From Sipunculus nudus (lineage: Eukaryota; Annelida; Sipuncula; Golfingiida; Sipunculidae), in the NCBI GenBank assembly GCA_026874595.1, contig CM049311.1:14723676-14787675 (forward strand): DNA of 64,000 nucleotides, in the 5' to 3' direction. The translations under genes were made by a program, and so were the position numbers. The notes below the pieces were generated by a model that ran no database searches, was not told the origin of the DNA, and saw only the letters and a list, made by a program, of their open reading frames with translations. Below, piece after piece: positions 1-12,344 of this stretch. Numbering within the stretch: the stretch's first letter is position 1; every line of letters begins with the position of its first letter.

Positions 1-1243
1 TCACAGTGACCTAATTTCAGGTTTACAAGGAGAATTTACATAGACCTCCCAGGATGTCAAGTAAGAAGATTCCTGGTCTAGCGGTTACGATTTGTGCCCT
101 GTTAACAGACAGACGCCTGGATGGCCGGACGGACGACGGACAAAAGGTGATCCCTATAGCTCAGATGACTTTCAGTCAGCTGAGCTAAAAATTGAAAAAA
201 TACAGGTGGCGCCACCAGAATGCAGAAACTGATGAAACATTTCATGATCAATATCCATGCAAAGAATCATGGTGATCAATATAATAATTGTTCAGATACT
301 TGAGCTTTTGTATCAAATTTTCCATTATTCTGGGGGGTACTTCGGAGCCCCATAGCTCAGAGGTTATGGGTAACAGAGACCTAATTTCAAGTTTTTAAGG
401 AGACTTCTCATGGGCCTCTCAGCATGTCAAGAGAGAAGATTCTAGGTCCAGTTGTTACGATTTGTGCCATGTTAACAGATGACCGAATCTTATGAGGTCT
501 CAAAAATAGAGAAAAAAATTCGTAAAAATAAAAAAAATACAGTTGGCGCCACCATACTGCAGAAACTGATGACACATTCCATGATCAATATCCATGCAAA
601 GAATCATGGTGATCATTGCAATAGTTGTTTAGATACTTGAGCTTTTGTATCAAATTTTCCATTATTCTGGGGGGTACTTCGGAGCCCCATAGCTCAAAGG
701 TTATGGGTAACAGAGACCTAATTTCAGGTTTCCTAAGAGACTTTTTATGGGCCTCCCTGCATGTCAAGAGAGAAGATTCTAGGTGTAGTTGTTACGATTT
801 GTGCCCTGTTAACAGATGGCCGCATCTTAAGAGGTCTCAAAAATAGAGAAAAATATTGGTAAAAATCGAAAAAATACAGGTGGTGCAACCAGTCTGCAGA
901 AACTGATGAAACACTCCATGATCAATATCCATGCAAAAAATCATGATGATCAATGCATTAGTTGTTCAGATACCTGAGCGTTTGTATCAAATTTTGCATT
1001 ATTCTGGGGGGTACTTCGGAACCCCATAGCTCGAAGAATATAGGTCACAGTGACCTAATTTCAGGTTTACAAGGAGAATTTCCATGGACCTCCAAGGATG
1101 TCAAGTAAGAAGATTCCAGTTCTAGCGGTTACGATTTGTGTCCTGTTAACGGACAGACGCCCGGCACGCCAGACGGCCGGATGGACAACGGACAAAAGGT
1201 GATCCCTATAGCTCAGATGACTTACAGTCAGCTGAGCTAAAAA
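1..1243 (+). repeat. Tandem array of a 337-bp dispersed repeat, about 3.7 copies
   Basis: The same block recurs every 337 bp: the GGTGGCGCCACC-type box lies near 205, 542 and 879, and the 'catagctca..gttatgggtaacagag' segment near 351 and 688. The copies differ at scattered positions, so the array is not very recent. The partial first copy and the last copy end in the AGCTCAG hairpin (158-186 and 1210-1238) after a GGACGACGGACAAAAGG stretch. The array lies downstream of the last visible CSTF2 exon, probably in a CSTF2 intron. No coding exon was seen in it. Confidence 0.75.
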
Positions 1244-1403
1244 CAGAGACGGCTAAACACAATTTACTCTTTTTGGAAAAATAGCATATTGTGCATAGTA
1301 ACTTCAGTCAAATGCTCAGGAAACCTGTTGATGTACAAGCACCACTTAACCAATCTTGAAGACATATCCTTTTTAACTGGATTTAGAAATAAACATATCA
1401 TAC

Positions 1404-1523
1404 CATAGCCACTTGGGGATCCACAATCTTCATTACAATCTGTGCCTGCAGCAGAGCGTACGCCAGCTGAGGGTTCTGAAGTAACATGTTACGAGCCTCA
1501 TTTGGGTTATTCTGGATGCAAAC
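1404..1523 (-). CDS. CSTF2: CSTF2 coding exon 6 (hinge)
   Basis: It encodes [20 protein letters not shown] and [20 protein letters not shown]. It is 40 codons long, phase 0, with donor GTATGA. It is the last visible exon; the gene continues left of the window. Confidence 0.94.
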
Positions 1524-4500
1524 CTGAAACAACAAAATATCCAGAATATTAAACCTCCACCCACTGCTAAACAAGGACTCCTTACTGACCAAGGATGAAG
1601 ATATTCTGGCAATGTTGCTGAAGACACAGACCAAGTGTGGATGTGGAGACTGACTGATGCAGATGTACATTACTTAATACCAGAACAGGATGAGATATTA
1701 CCAAGGCCATCCTTTGTGAATGTGAAAGAATATATTCATATGATTATGGGGTAATGCAACAAGATCATGACTAACCATATTTTTAAGGAGAAGAACACTG
1801 CATTTAGTTTATACTTTCTTTGTTGATGCAACATACATAGCCATTTAAAAGGATATCAAGTTTACGGCTATGGTGAATAATCTACTGATAACAATATAAG
1901 GTTTAGTTGTATAGACGGCCATTAATGACAATGTCAGTTTCATCTAACTTTACAATTTGACTTCCTGGTCTTGCAGGCACATTCATTCCAGTGCAGTTTC
2001 CTGCCCACATAGGAAGCATATGACTGAAGCCTTTACAAAATGTCATGTGCACTAAAAACATCTGTTTAACATTTGCTTGCTATCAATCACCAGTACCAAT
2101 TCCCTCCTGGGTACAGAACACAACCCCTTGTGATAAGAACATACTGACAAAGGGTCTCTGTATGGAGGATCATTCAAATGGGCAGTAAACCCACAACCTT
2201 GTGTTCACAAGTCGAGCACCCCCACCAAAACAAGATCTTGTTTAATCTATCTTCGTAGTTGTTACCTTGATTTATTTCAAATCCTAAGTCTGAATGATAA
2301 CTGTAAAAGATACAAATAAATTCTCTTATTATGAAAATATGGTCATGGTTACCTTCATCTGTTTCATGAGTTCAAACATCTGTTCTGGGGGTAAACTGGC
2401 CACAGCTTTGGAAATGGCTTCTGGTGCCTTCTCTGGTTCCACAGGGTCACCATACGGGCTCTGTAAAACAAATATTTTCATACATCATGGTTTAAAGTCT
2501 AAAAAAAATATAACTTACTTGTCAGTTGTCACACATGAAGGTAAGAAGAGAAAATGAGAAATGCTACTGTAGGGACCAACCACATCCAAATTTATTCTAA
2601 ACAATACACATTTAAACAATTTTACTCTTGCATACTTCATAAATTTAAATCTTATTTAATTAAAAAGGAAATAATTAAAAAAAGTAAAAAATGTTTAGGT
2701 TAAAAAAAATAATTAAATATTTCAAAGGAGTTTAACTAGTTTTCCCCAGATAATGTCAGCAAATTATTATCAAATACATTTAGGGTGTACTGGTAAAAAT
2801 GTGGCATATTTATAATATTTATAATCTGCTTGGCTTTTTTGTAAATTTTTAAAAATAACATTAATTCAAACTGCCACATCCTGCTAATTTTAAACTGATT
2901 GTTATAATTATCTCCACACACACACACTTTCTCTACAATTTAGACTGATTCTCCCAAAACAATTTTTCTAATTAAAAGTATTTTAATGAAATTAATAATA
3001 TAACTATAAATCACCTCAACTGGTATTCCACCTGTTGCCTGCTGAAGACCTGAAATACATTAAAATGCTTGTATACACAAATCTAGCAGCTCATGTGTCT
3101 GCCAAAATTATTATATAAATCAAACTGATTCTATCAGACATACATGTACATTCTGCACAACCCTTGACTTTTAATGTTATCAAGACTGGTATACAGTAAA
3201 ATATCACTTAAAACCGCACTTCCGATTAAAACCGCGTCCAGACTTCGCCGAAATTCCAGGTGAGACACCGCGAGAGGCTCAAATACTAAGAACCCCCCTT
3301 TAAAACCGCACCAACTTTTGCTACGGAATGATTTGACAAAAGACACAATCAAGCTATCATATAGAAATGAACAGGCGTAGGTTGCAATTCAGCCATTCCT
3401 GTCCACATTAAAACTCCTTGGGCATATTATTTAAACACATCATAACACTTTTTTTTGCAGGGTCACTCAAGCATGAAGTTTGGGAAGACGTAAGGGCCGA
3501 TGAACCTCTGCCTGTTTATACAGATTTTATATTCCGTGCCGTATTCTTGACTACCGATTTGTCATTATATTTTGGAAAAAAAATATTCTGCTGATCCATT
3601 TCAAGTCACTGTATATTTTAATTCTAAAAGTAATATTTTGAAATCTTAATTTTTTATGAAAATTCCATTTTCTGGAATTACTCGGAAGATTCAAATCATT
3701 TTCATACCGGTTACTTCGGTATTATCATCTTCACATCGTACGTTGACATCGCTCCATGTCACAATTTGCTGGTGCGTTTGAAAACATCGCTGGTCTTCTT
3801 AACTAAATATCAAAGTAACTGAAGTTACCTTGTCGAGATACGCACGTATAGGAAACATGACGCTTGAAAACGAGTGATTTTAAGGTAAAATTAAAGTGGC
3901 CAGTCCGGGTAAGCAAGTTTTTTCCTGAAGAAAGTTTCCGTGTGGGGAGCCATTTTGTCAAGGCAGTGTTCGCGCAAGGCACGATGGGACGAAATAGGTG
4001 GCTGTTCTGTTTACCACCCACAGCGTACAGCCGTTCAAAATATTCTTGGCAGAATACCAGGGCGTTTCAGCACATGGCGGCACTCAAACTTGATTTTAAA
4101 ACGATTGTCTGCGATTGTGTGACTCTTTACGATGTCAGCCTTTTATTCATTTTACGTTTGAAACAAATAATCATTGCTAAATAATGCCGCAAATGGGTTT
4201 AAAGTAGGCTTTTATATCAATTTTGCTTGACCATGCCCAACGAAGTGGGCCGCTGTGTGTTACAGCAGGGTTGTTGTAAACGTATTATTTGGTGACAATT
4301 ACCAAGATTTTATAACTAGTTATATATCACACGAAAACTAATCAGCAATATTTAATCTATAAATAACAAATAATCGTAAATAACACATTAACACACGGCT
4401 GCCATGCATGCGAGACTGCTGCTAAGAACGGCCTTCGAAAGTTGCGATATTATCGCCCACTCGCCGGCCCGAAAACGATGTCTGTCAGGAAGATATTCAG

Positions 4501-7500
4501 GAAACCCTTCTAGTATAAACCGCACAGTGCTTTCAGGAAATCAACCTGATTTCAAGATTTTGAATTTCTTGATTAAACCGCGGTTTTAAGTGGAGATTTT
4601 ACGGTATATTGCAAACATTACCATCTAGGCAAATGTTATATGGCCCAATACATATGGCCCCATTCATCTGGTCAGGTTACAGACTTTGGAGTTAAAACAA
4701 TGAACTCAGTGGTATTTGAAACATTAATAGTTTTTAGGCAGTATAAGAAGAAAATAACACCTAAATCTGGTGTAGCCTATTATCAAATAGGCCTACTTTT
4801 GATCCAAAGATTTATTCCACATAACAGTGAAGTAAATTAAACAGACTACATTTGGCTGTACTATGGTTGTCTCCATATACCCTGGGTTATTATTGCATGA
4901 TTTCCAATGTTAAGTGTTTAACAAGGGTTCCATTTTTCATGAATTCACCAGAGTGTAAATTATACAGAATATCATCTAAACAATTCAAGGACGCTAGAAA
5001 GCATCAAACGGAATTCTTGTTCATCACAGTCAGATGATAAAACGGATCCCATGTTGTTTAAAAATATTAATCCATCAAAGATAAGGTAAACAAATGTTAT
5101 AAACAAGGTTTAATTTCAGGATTATTTTCTTTTCGTGATCATTAATCTGAAACCCTGGCAACAAAAAGGCAACCACACTGTTGGACAAAAGGTACCTTGT
5201 ATTGATCTGATCACAATACAGGTATCTTTAGTTAAGCCTGGGTATGAACTTCAGGGATACCAACACCCATTCATATATCAATCTCCTTAAAATTCATGTC
5301 TCACTTTTGATTTCATCCCTGTTCTGTTCACCGGCTGCCACGCCCACTCTGAGTGGTCGGCCGCTGAAGTCGTAGTTGTTCAGGTTACGCATGGCACTCT
5401 GGGCTGTCTCAATATCCTGATATTCACAGAATCCATAGCCCTTTGGTTTACCAGTCTCTCTGTCATATACAAGTCTGCAAAAAAGAGACAGTTTTACTGT
5501 TATGAAAGAGCTACAGTATTACACAAAGGTAATATTCTTACATTGATTTTGTGTGCAGGCTGGAAAGAAATTCTCACATTTATAAAAGATAAGGACTTAC
5601 ATAAACCCATGCGAATTTGATTGGTACATAATTTAGTTTTATACCTCCATCATTCCTTGACACTGCTGAGAATAGTAATGTAATTTTCACTGAGTGCAAG
5701 GAATGAACTTTTCATCACTGAAAGCTGATATGTCAGGAGACCCAACTTGCAGGTGCAAAATTCTGTGTAAAAGTTTAGGAGACGGCTCTAAGCCTAATTA
5801 GATAAAACAAAGAGATTCATAACTGACCACAAAATTAAGAAGCAGCATTTTTTTTATTTTTTTTATGAAAAAGTTTGCACAGACTTGCATAATCAATGAG
5901 TTCCAAAACTCTGTAGAAAATTAAAAGCCAAGATCTAGCCCTATTTGGTAAAACGACCTGAATGTGTATTGGTCAAGAAATTTGGGAAAAGAAGCTTTCT
6001 AAAAATTGTAGAGAGAAGCCAGTTAATGCATCATTAAGGTATTTAAGCTCTTACTGCCTATCACTGGAGATGTCTAATACAAAAATAACTAATACATGTA
6101 TATATCTTTCCCTCACCTGAAACTGACCACTGGGCCAGCCTGGGTAAATATCTCTTTCAACTGTTCTTCAGTTGCTTCATAAGGAATGTTGCCAACTGTA
6201 AAACAGAAGAATAAATGAAGTTAAGGATATCTGGATATGTGTTCTTTTTTTAATCTGATACTCTTCCATAAAGCAGAATCAATCACTCCAACTAATTTAT
6301 CCATAATCAGATCAGTTTAAATGCAGCCATTCATTTAATTAACAAGTTGAATTTTTTTTAATAAATAATGAAACATCAGAAATTCTGCATATGATGAAAT
6401 TTACAGAGAACAATTCCTTGATGAAGTGTATTTCTAATTAACAATAATTACAAATTGGATAGACCAATTTACGAATCTGGTCTGCATTATTGGGCATGTT
6501 TTGATTAAAATTCTTTAAAAAAGGGGCAACAAAAGAAAGAATTCCCTAGTTCAGAAGTTTGCCCCTGAATATTCTTGGATTTCTGCTTCTAGATCACATC
6601 CTGCGGCATCAGTTGTTGACTTAAGATGATATGAACATATGAAACAACACTACCGTACATACTTAACAATTTGGAAACTGAATAAACTGGGAAACAGTAT
6701 TTTCTGAAATAAATAATTATTTTTCTTTACTTAAAAATTCGAAACCGTTCAATAGCTGGAGAGAAAATATGTGATTTTCATTAGCTGTCATATTGCTGAT
6801 TCGCTGGAAGTTGCCATCTAGCCTAGGACTGCACTGAATGGAAAACACTTTAGATTTGTAATTCATACAAATCATTACTTAGGGAGAACAGTAGGCCATA
6901 ATAGCCAGGGGTACCAGCAGGGGTTTTGGAAACCTGTACATTCGGGGACTCCTGTGGGACAGCTTATATGTTTTGGCAATATTTTCTGAGGGCAGATCTC
7001 TTGCCGACCCCCAATTTGCTGAAAAAAAAATATGTTGCTGACCGCATGCCTTGATAGCCGAGGTAAACAGACAGGTTGGGAACTACCCTAGAAGACAACT
7101 GGTGCGGTGGGACATAATAATAAAATCAGAGCGACCTTTTCCCCAACACCTTTGCCTCCGTTTTCTTTTCATTTGTCAGAAAAACTTCTTTGTTAAAACA
7201 ACTAAGAACATATACATGGCCCTCATGATACCATAAAGATGTAAATGTTGTTTTAAAATTATAATTGACTTATCTATATTATATGTATACATGCTGATCA
7301 TAATTTAAATCCTAAATCAACGAGCAAAATTTTTGCTTAATCTTAAATTATTTAAATATTTAATTTTATAAACACTGAATATTCTTGCATTATCAAAGAT
7401 TTACATCCATTAAGTGATGCTTTTCATGATCAAATGTAACACAGATCTCTAACATTCTCTAATCAATAATTTACTTTCTCTAAATAAAACTATTAATAAA

Positions 7501-8182
7501 AATTTTAATATTTATAGTTCAGTCTTAGCAACTGGTTGTGTATTTTTTTGTTCTTGATTTAGCTGTCTGTATAGTATTATATATATGTATTTATATGTAT
7601 ATATATATTTATTTATATAGTATTGTACACATATATTGGTAGTGACTGTCATTTCTGTGAATTTCAGTGTTATATCAGTATATTTCAGTGTTCTCCAGTG
7701 TATTTCGGTGTTTCTTGCTAAATTCTCAGTGCATTTCGGTATTTAGTTCAACCTGTTGTTTTCCCCTTTTAAGTTTTATCACTCTTAGGTACAGATCTTG
7801 TATAGTTTTTGACCCCACCAAGTGCATATGTTGGCTGGAGATTTAAATGTTATATCGTAAAAAAAAATCTAACATTTGAGTCGACTCTATGGCTTCACAC
7901 TGTCACAGATCTGTCATTCTGCTGACACTGTCAGTCTGCTGACAGTCACATTGTGACAGTGGAGACTTGAGTGTGTGACAACAAGACCACAATGCACACG
8001 CTGGCATGTTTACATGTCTAAAGTATCAATACTACAGCACGGACACTGACTACGGACAGACGATAAAAGAGACCCTTCTTTAGACATTCTTTACCAACAT
8101 AACAAATCAAAAATACTTTACCAAACACAGAGCGAGTTGCTCTTTCTTGAGCGGACTGAGGCGGCGGTGCAAGAGCTGCCAT
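1404..8182 (-). CDS. CSTF2: CSTF2 (cleavage stimulation factor subunit 2, CstF-64), 5' part of gene
   Basis: CstF-64 binds the GU-rich element downstream of the poly(A) site in the nucleus and works in the CstF complex during pre-mRNA 3'-end cleavage. Six coding exons read leftward: 8122-8182, 6117-6195, 5305-5474, 3015-3049, 2353-2460 and 1404-1523. They total 573 nt (191 codons) with matching phases and GT-AG borders throughout. Residues about 19-95 form one RRM: RNP2 is VFVGNI and RNP1 is KGYGFCEY. After it come SPYGDPVEP, the CSTF2-specific block [16 protein letters not shown] and the hinge block [18 protein letters not shown], which binds CSTF3 and symplekin in known homologs. The ATG at 8182 gives a short Ala/Pro-rich N-terminus typical of the family. 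The Pro/Gly-rich region and C-terminal domain lie beyond the left edge. The RRM plus hinge together make CSTF2 far more likely than another RRM protein; whether the genome has a second paralog cannot be seen. Confidence 0.95.
1524..3014. other. CSTF2 introns 4-5, no recognised element
   Basis: Apart from the exon at 2353-2460, this AT-rich intronic sequence shows no convincing ORF or repeat. A short ACACAC run lies near 2916. Confidence 0.6.
2353..2460 (-). CDS. CSTF2: CSTF2 coding exon 5 (hinge start)
   Basis: It encodes [19 protein letters not shown] followed by [16 protein letters not shown], one of the most conserved CSTF2 blocks. It is 36 codons long, phase 0 at both ends. Confidence 0.95.
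3015..3049 (-). CDS. CSTF2: CSTF2 coding exon 4 (35-nt microexon)
   Basis: A 35-nt exon encodes [12 protein letters not shown] between the RRM and the hinge. The acceptor is TATTTCAG and the donor is GTGATT. It is supported by exact phase with exons 3 and 5. Confidence 0.82.
3194..4604. mobile_element. Non-autonomous pogo/Tigger-like DNA transposon in CSTF2 intron 3
   Basis: The left end reads CAGTAAAATATCACTT then AAAACCGC. The right end, as reverse complement, reads CCGTAAAATCTCCACTT then AAAACCGC. Both ends are flanked by TA (3192-3193 and 4605-4606), the target duplication expected for the pogo/Tc1 group. The 1.4-kb interior has only short ORFs, the longest 106 codons on plus at 3864, and none resembles a transposase. 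The pogo/Tigger assignment rests on the CAGTA-type ends and the TA duplication. Confidence 0.65.
5305..5474 (-). CDS. CSTF2: CSTF2 coding exon 3 (RRM, RNP1 side)
   Basis: It encodes [18 protein letters not shown] (RNP1) and completes the RRM with [17 protein letters not shown]. The acceptor is TTTTGCAG and the donor is GTGAGA, phase 1. Confidence 0.95.
6117..6195 (-). CDS. CSTF2: CSTF2 coding exon 2 (RRM, RNP2 side)
   Basis: It encodes [20 protein letters not shown] and the following beta strand up to VSFR. The acceptor is TTTTACAG and the donor is GTGAGG. Confidence 0.93.
8122..8182 (-). CDS. CSTF2: CSTF2 coding exon 1
   Basis: It starts [20 protein letters not shown] and ends with a GTAAAG donor, phase 1. 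The AAAATGGCAGC context around the start resembles a YY1 site. Confidence 0.9.
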
Positions 8183-8589
8183 TTTGGACTGTGACGGGCG
8201 AAAGATACGTCCGGTTTTTACAAAAAGTACACCAGTTTTTCTCCCGCCACAAAGCTCAAGAGCGAGTGCTTGCCACGTTCTCTGGGGAGCATGATGACAA
8301 ATGAGCTATAAGCCACGAAGTTTTTATAAAATCACAGCATATTTTGTTCTAAAAGTTGTGGGCTTTACCATTTATGACAAGTGGGGTCCAACCTATATAT
8401 AGGCCAATATTTAAATGGAGGTGGGGTGCCGTGAAATTGGTATGAAAGCTTTGAAATGTAGCGGGTGACACGGGAGGGTCCAGGTGGAAATTTGATATTA
8501 AAATTTTTAAAAGTTAGATTAAAACAAACAGTATCAGATATCACAAATTTTGAATTTACCACAATAAAGGGGACTTTCTAAGCTTTTAA

Positions 8590-8885
8590 TATATAGGCCT
8601 ATTAGGCTGTAGGCCTAATATGCCCACATAGGGCCTATCAAGGGGCCCCGAGACGAGTAGTTCGCTTTAACGGATCAGAAGGCCTAGGGCCTATATTCAG
8701 GAAAAATGAAACCGTGCTTGGACCTACCCGTGTTTACGAGACAGAGCTGATATCTTAGTGTTTTACCATGAATAGGGAAAACGTTTGCATCCCTGTCCGC
8801 TTTTTCCCTTTTCAAGACCTGGTCAGGTCAGGCCTATTATAATCCTAGCCTAGGCCCTATATAGGCCTATATAGGCCCTTTGCTT
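8590..8885. repeat. AGGCCTA-rich stretch upstream of CSTF2
   Basis: The palindrome core AGGCCT with TAGGCCTA-like flanks recurs about ten times in some 300 bp, for example near 8594, 8609, 8682, 8851 and 8866. The same core appears singly elsewhere, near 4787, 11797, 17390, 40665 and 44382. Function unknown. Confidence 0.5.
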
Positions 8886-10080
8886 TAAAGTTATGAGGGT
8901 CATATAAAAAGGTATAGATATATTTATTATCTATGGGATCTATATACATACTCTTTCGAATATTTAAACTGTTTGAAGACCAATACACGCTCTTTTTATA
9001 AGCTTCAAATTTGTAAAGGTCATATATAGCTAGGGCTATTATTTTTTCGCTGGGCATCTTAATTCTCTTTAGGCCTATTACTTAATTTTTAGTTGTAGGC
9101 ACATGGGTCTTCTATAGACTGAGAACATCAGATCGAGGTGGCAAATCCAAAACATACCGAAGGACGATGAAACTGAACCCTCTCTGCATGATGACTAAAA
9201 TGAAAAGATATAAAAAACGGTTCATATCGTATGAATTGATGGCCCAGTTTGAATTTAGGCCCCTATTTTGTCATACCTGCTTACTAATAATAGTCTGGGT
9301 GGACAAAAGTCAGCCTTCAGCCAATAGGGCCCGGGCAAAGGGGCCTTTAATATTGGAGAAAAATTTAAAAAAAAAAACATTGGTATAATCGTACCATTGA
9401 TGATATATACGAGTATATCAAACGTTGTATGTATTTTATCTTGAAGCCTCTTATACAATAAAAGAAAGAACAAACATATCAGCCACCCGTTTGCTATGTT
9501 GCTGTTTTCAAGATGTTTCACATGATGCCTTTGTTTTTCTTTATTATAAAGAAAACTGATTATTATCTCAATGATGATGTTGGCAACATGTTCCGTGTTA
9601 CATGCTTTCAGGTGTGCTTTAACTTATTTTTATACCATTGCATGCATTCAGTTTTCTATATGTAAATTGAAATAACTATAAGAGAAACCCATGCGCTTTT
9701 ATAGGGAAATTTTTCATTTGTAACGTTAGTTAAACCATATGTACACACACAAAAAGCCCTATATACGAAATATAAAATGAGAACACGCTTATAGACATAT
9801 CGCCGGTGAGACTATAAGTATAATATTATAAGCAATAATATTCAAACTAAAATATCAGACTCTTGCAAAGATTGCACCAACATTTTACACGATATAAATA
9901 ATAATAGTCATGAGTCTGGTTTGTTAAGAAGATGGGATGGGCCCAATCCATGATGTACAGCTCTAAAAGCGCACAAAATCCCGGAAATAAGGATCCTCAG
10001 TTAAAAAAAAGAGTACCCTTCGGGCAAAACCTTTCCACGACAGAGAGGAACAAATTACCCCCCTCTCAAAATATGATAAT
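8886..10080. other. Intergenic sequence upstream of CSTF2
   Basis: AT-rich, with only short, unsupported ORFs. No gene seen. Confidence 0.5.
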
Positions 10081-10083
10081 TGT

Positions 10084-10745
10084 ATCCGCCAAAACAGAAT
10101 TTTGTGGATACTATGTTTTCAGTCGGACGCCGCCGCATAGGTTTCCGGAGAACTCCTCCGTAACCACTGGGCAGATTTTTTTTTAAATTCAGATTTATGT
10201 GAACTGCTGCGTCCTCATTTTTGGTTGACCTCTGAACTTTCCTCTCTGCCCAGCGTCCATTTGTGAGTCTGTTTCCACACATAAACCCACATATCTTGGG
10301 AACCGTTTGGCCGATCAGGCTAAAATATTTGCACAAATGTAGCCTTTGGATAGCTTTATAACATACACTAAAAATGGTGGCGTCACCTGCAACCATTTTT
10401 GCACAGCGTCCATCTGTTCATCTGCCTTGGGATAAAATCACACATATATCTCTGCATTGGTTGGACTTATCCACCTGAAATTTTGCATGTGTATACATTT
10501 GGACAGCTTCTTCATTTTATGACAGGTGGCGCCACCTATATTCACGTTTACGCTGCAGACATCCAAGCTCATATCTCGGGAACCTTTTGACTGATAGGGC
10601 CAACATTTTGCATGTGTACAGATCTCGCATAGCTCTTTATCATACGCAAAACTTGTGGCGTCACCTGCAACCATTTTTGCACAGCGTCCGTCTGTTTGTC
10701 TTCCGTGGAATAAAATCACTCGTATCTCAGTAGTGGTTGTCAAGT
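10084..10745 (+). mobile_element. Helitron-like repeat, copy A (5' end intact, 3' truncated)
   Basis: It begins at TCC just inside a hairpin whose outer arms are GTATCC (10082) and GGATAC (to 10111). A TATGTTTTCAG stretch follows. The body then repeats modules found in copies B (28857) and C (59843): 'accgtttgg.cgatcaggctaaa', 'gtggcg.cacc', and 'gcacagcgtccatctgtt'. The 3' hairpin and CTAG end seen in copy C are missing. ORFs across it are repeat sequence, not genes. Confidence 0.6.
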
Positions 10746-11222
10746 GTTGCTCTAGATTTATTAATTAAATCAATTAAAGAGAACACTGAACAAGTTTCTT
10801 TGGCTTTGGATTGTACAGCACACTCCACATTTGAGAAAGAACAACACAGGATTGTGATTATATAAGTATATAATTATAATGACAACTAGAGGTAATGATA
10901 CATTTAAAACTATTATACTGTAAAACGCACATATAAATGTATCATCACTAAGTCCATGCATATTTATTCTTATAACCTAACCAGGCTAACCTTATTGTCG
11001 AATGTCCATTGTTTGTACTTCTTCCTTGGGTAAATCCGTATATATGAATCAAATATAAAATTTATTCCAGTTTAGCACCTGTATATCTCCATCCATGAGT
11101 AAATCCATTTGTGAGTCAAATGTATAAATGATTCCAGTTTCACACCTGTATATTTCCTTTCATGAGTAAATTAATCCATATATGAGTCAAATGTGTAAAG
11201 TATTCCAGTCTCACACACAATA

Positions 11223-11292
<70 letters not shown>

Positions 11293-12268
11293 TCCTTTTT
11301 GTGGCACTGTATCACTTCTGATGTATTTTAATCCTTTTAACTTGGTTTCACGTTATAATTACTTAGGTCCAGGGGGTTGTCAGGGGGCTGAGGGGGCTGT
11401 TAGGAGGGGGCTGTCACATATATTTGTTAAGATCCGTTGTTTGTAGGGACGGTGAAACATGAAAAAAATATCACCAGTACATCTTTAAATTGATAACAAA
11501 CTAGAATCTGTAATCAGGGTGTACAGACCTCCATTAGAATCTCCTTTAATATCAGTCACGGTTTCATGTGTAAACACTCATATGTTTCAGTAACACGAGT
11601 TCACCTTGCGAGTGGCAGAACAAAGGGGGATAAAGGAATGGTCTTTATCATAGTGGTTCATTAGAAAATATATATTGCGGTGATGCTTATTATCTCCAAA
11701 ATGAAATGGACTATTGGCATCTTTTTACTCTAACCCTTTACAAATGTTCAGCAAAACATTTTTCGCCTGTCACGCGTCCTCAGGATGCGACCTGTAGGCC
11801 TATAATCCCCACTGTACCCCATTTCCATTGTTCCATTATATCGCCTGTTAAGGAATTTTACTCTGTCAAAAGGAAGTAAAGATCTTCACGTCTCTTTCCA
11901 AAATTTATTTTTTGGGTGATTTCTGGAATAGAATATTTTTTCTTTCTATGTTGATATTTTCGGGCTGGGTGTTCCTAGAGAATTCTAGCAGAGGTAATCT
12001 TTATATCATATAAGTGAAACACATGACAGAAGTTCCTTCAAAAACCTTAGGATTAAAATATGCGTCGTTTAGTTCCTATCAGCTCATTACAAAAATATGC
12101 ATCAGATAGAGCCTTGGATTTTCCACGGGAGCAGCTAGTATATAAATAAATATCCTAAGGCATGAAGGAATATAGTCCGATAGTATTTAAAAGTAACCTT
12201 TCTTCGTTCAAATCATTGTCACTAAAAGAGTGCCTTAAGCATGCATGAACGTATCAAGCGTATAAAAA
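10746..12268. repeat. Intergenic sequence with an (AT)n microsatellite at 11224-11289
   Basis: About 33 uninterrupted AT units lie at 11224-11289. Just upstream, a 'catgagtaaat..gagtcaaatgt' segment is repeated three times at about 11040-11205. The remainder is featureless. Confidence 0.7.
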
Positions 12269-12310
12269 ACAAAGGACTAATGGGTCACGGCGCTCAGCTG
12301 AAGTTTGAAA
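12269..12310 (+). repeat. 5' end fragment of the AGCTCAG-hairpin repeat family
   Basis: The sequence AAAGGACTAATGGGTCACGG followed by CGCTCAGCTGAAG matches the 5' end of the family copy at 20848. No matching 3' hairpin lies close by. Confidence 0.45.
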
Positions 12311-12344
12311 AATAAAGCAAATGCAAAATATGCTGATTTCTATT

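Larger units (their letters stand above)
4605..8121. other. Rest of CSTF2 introns 1-3
   Basis: Outside the coding exons this is AT-rich intron. An interrupted AT-rich stretch lies at about 7575-7630. I see no gene or clear mobile element. Confidence 0.55.

Noticed and set aside
9932-10743. ORFs of 63-113 codons on both strands
   Set aside because: They coincide with Helitron-like copy A and recur as broken frames in copies B and C, with no conserved protein reading.
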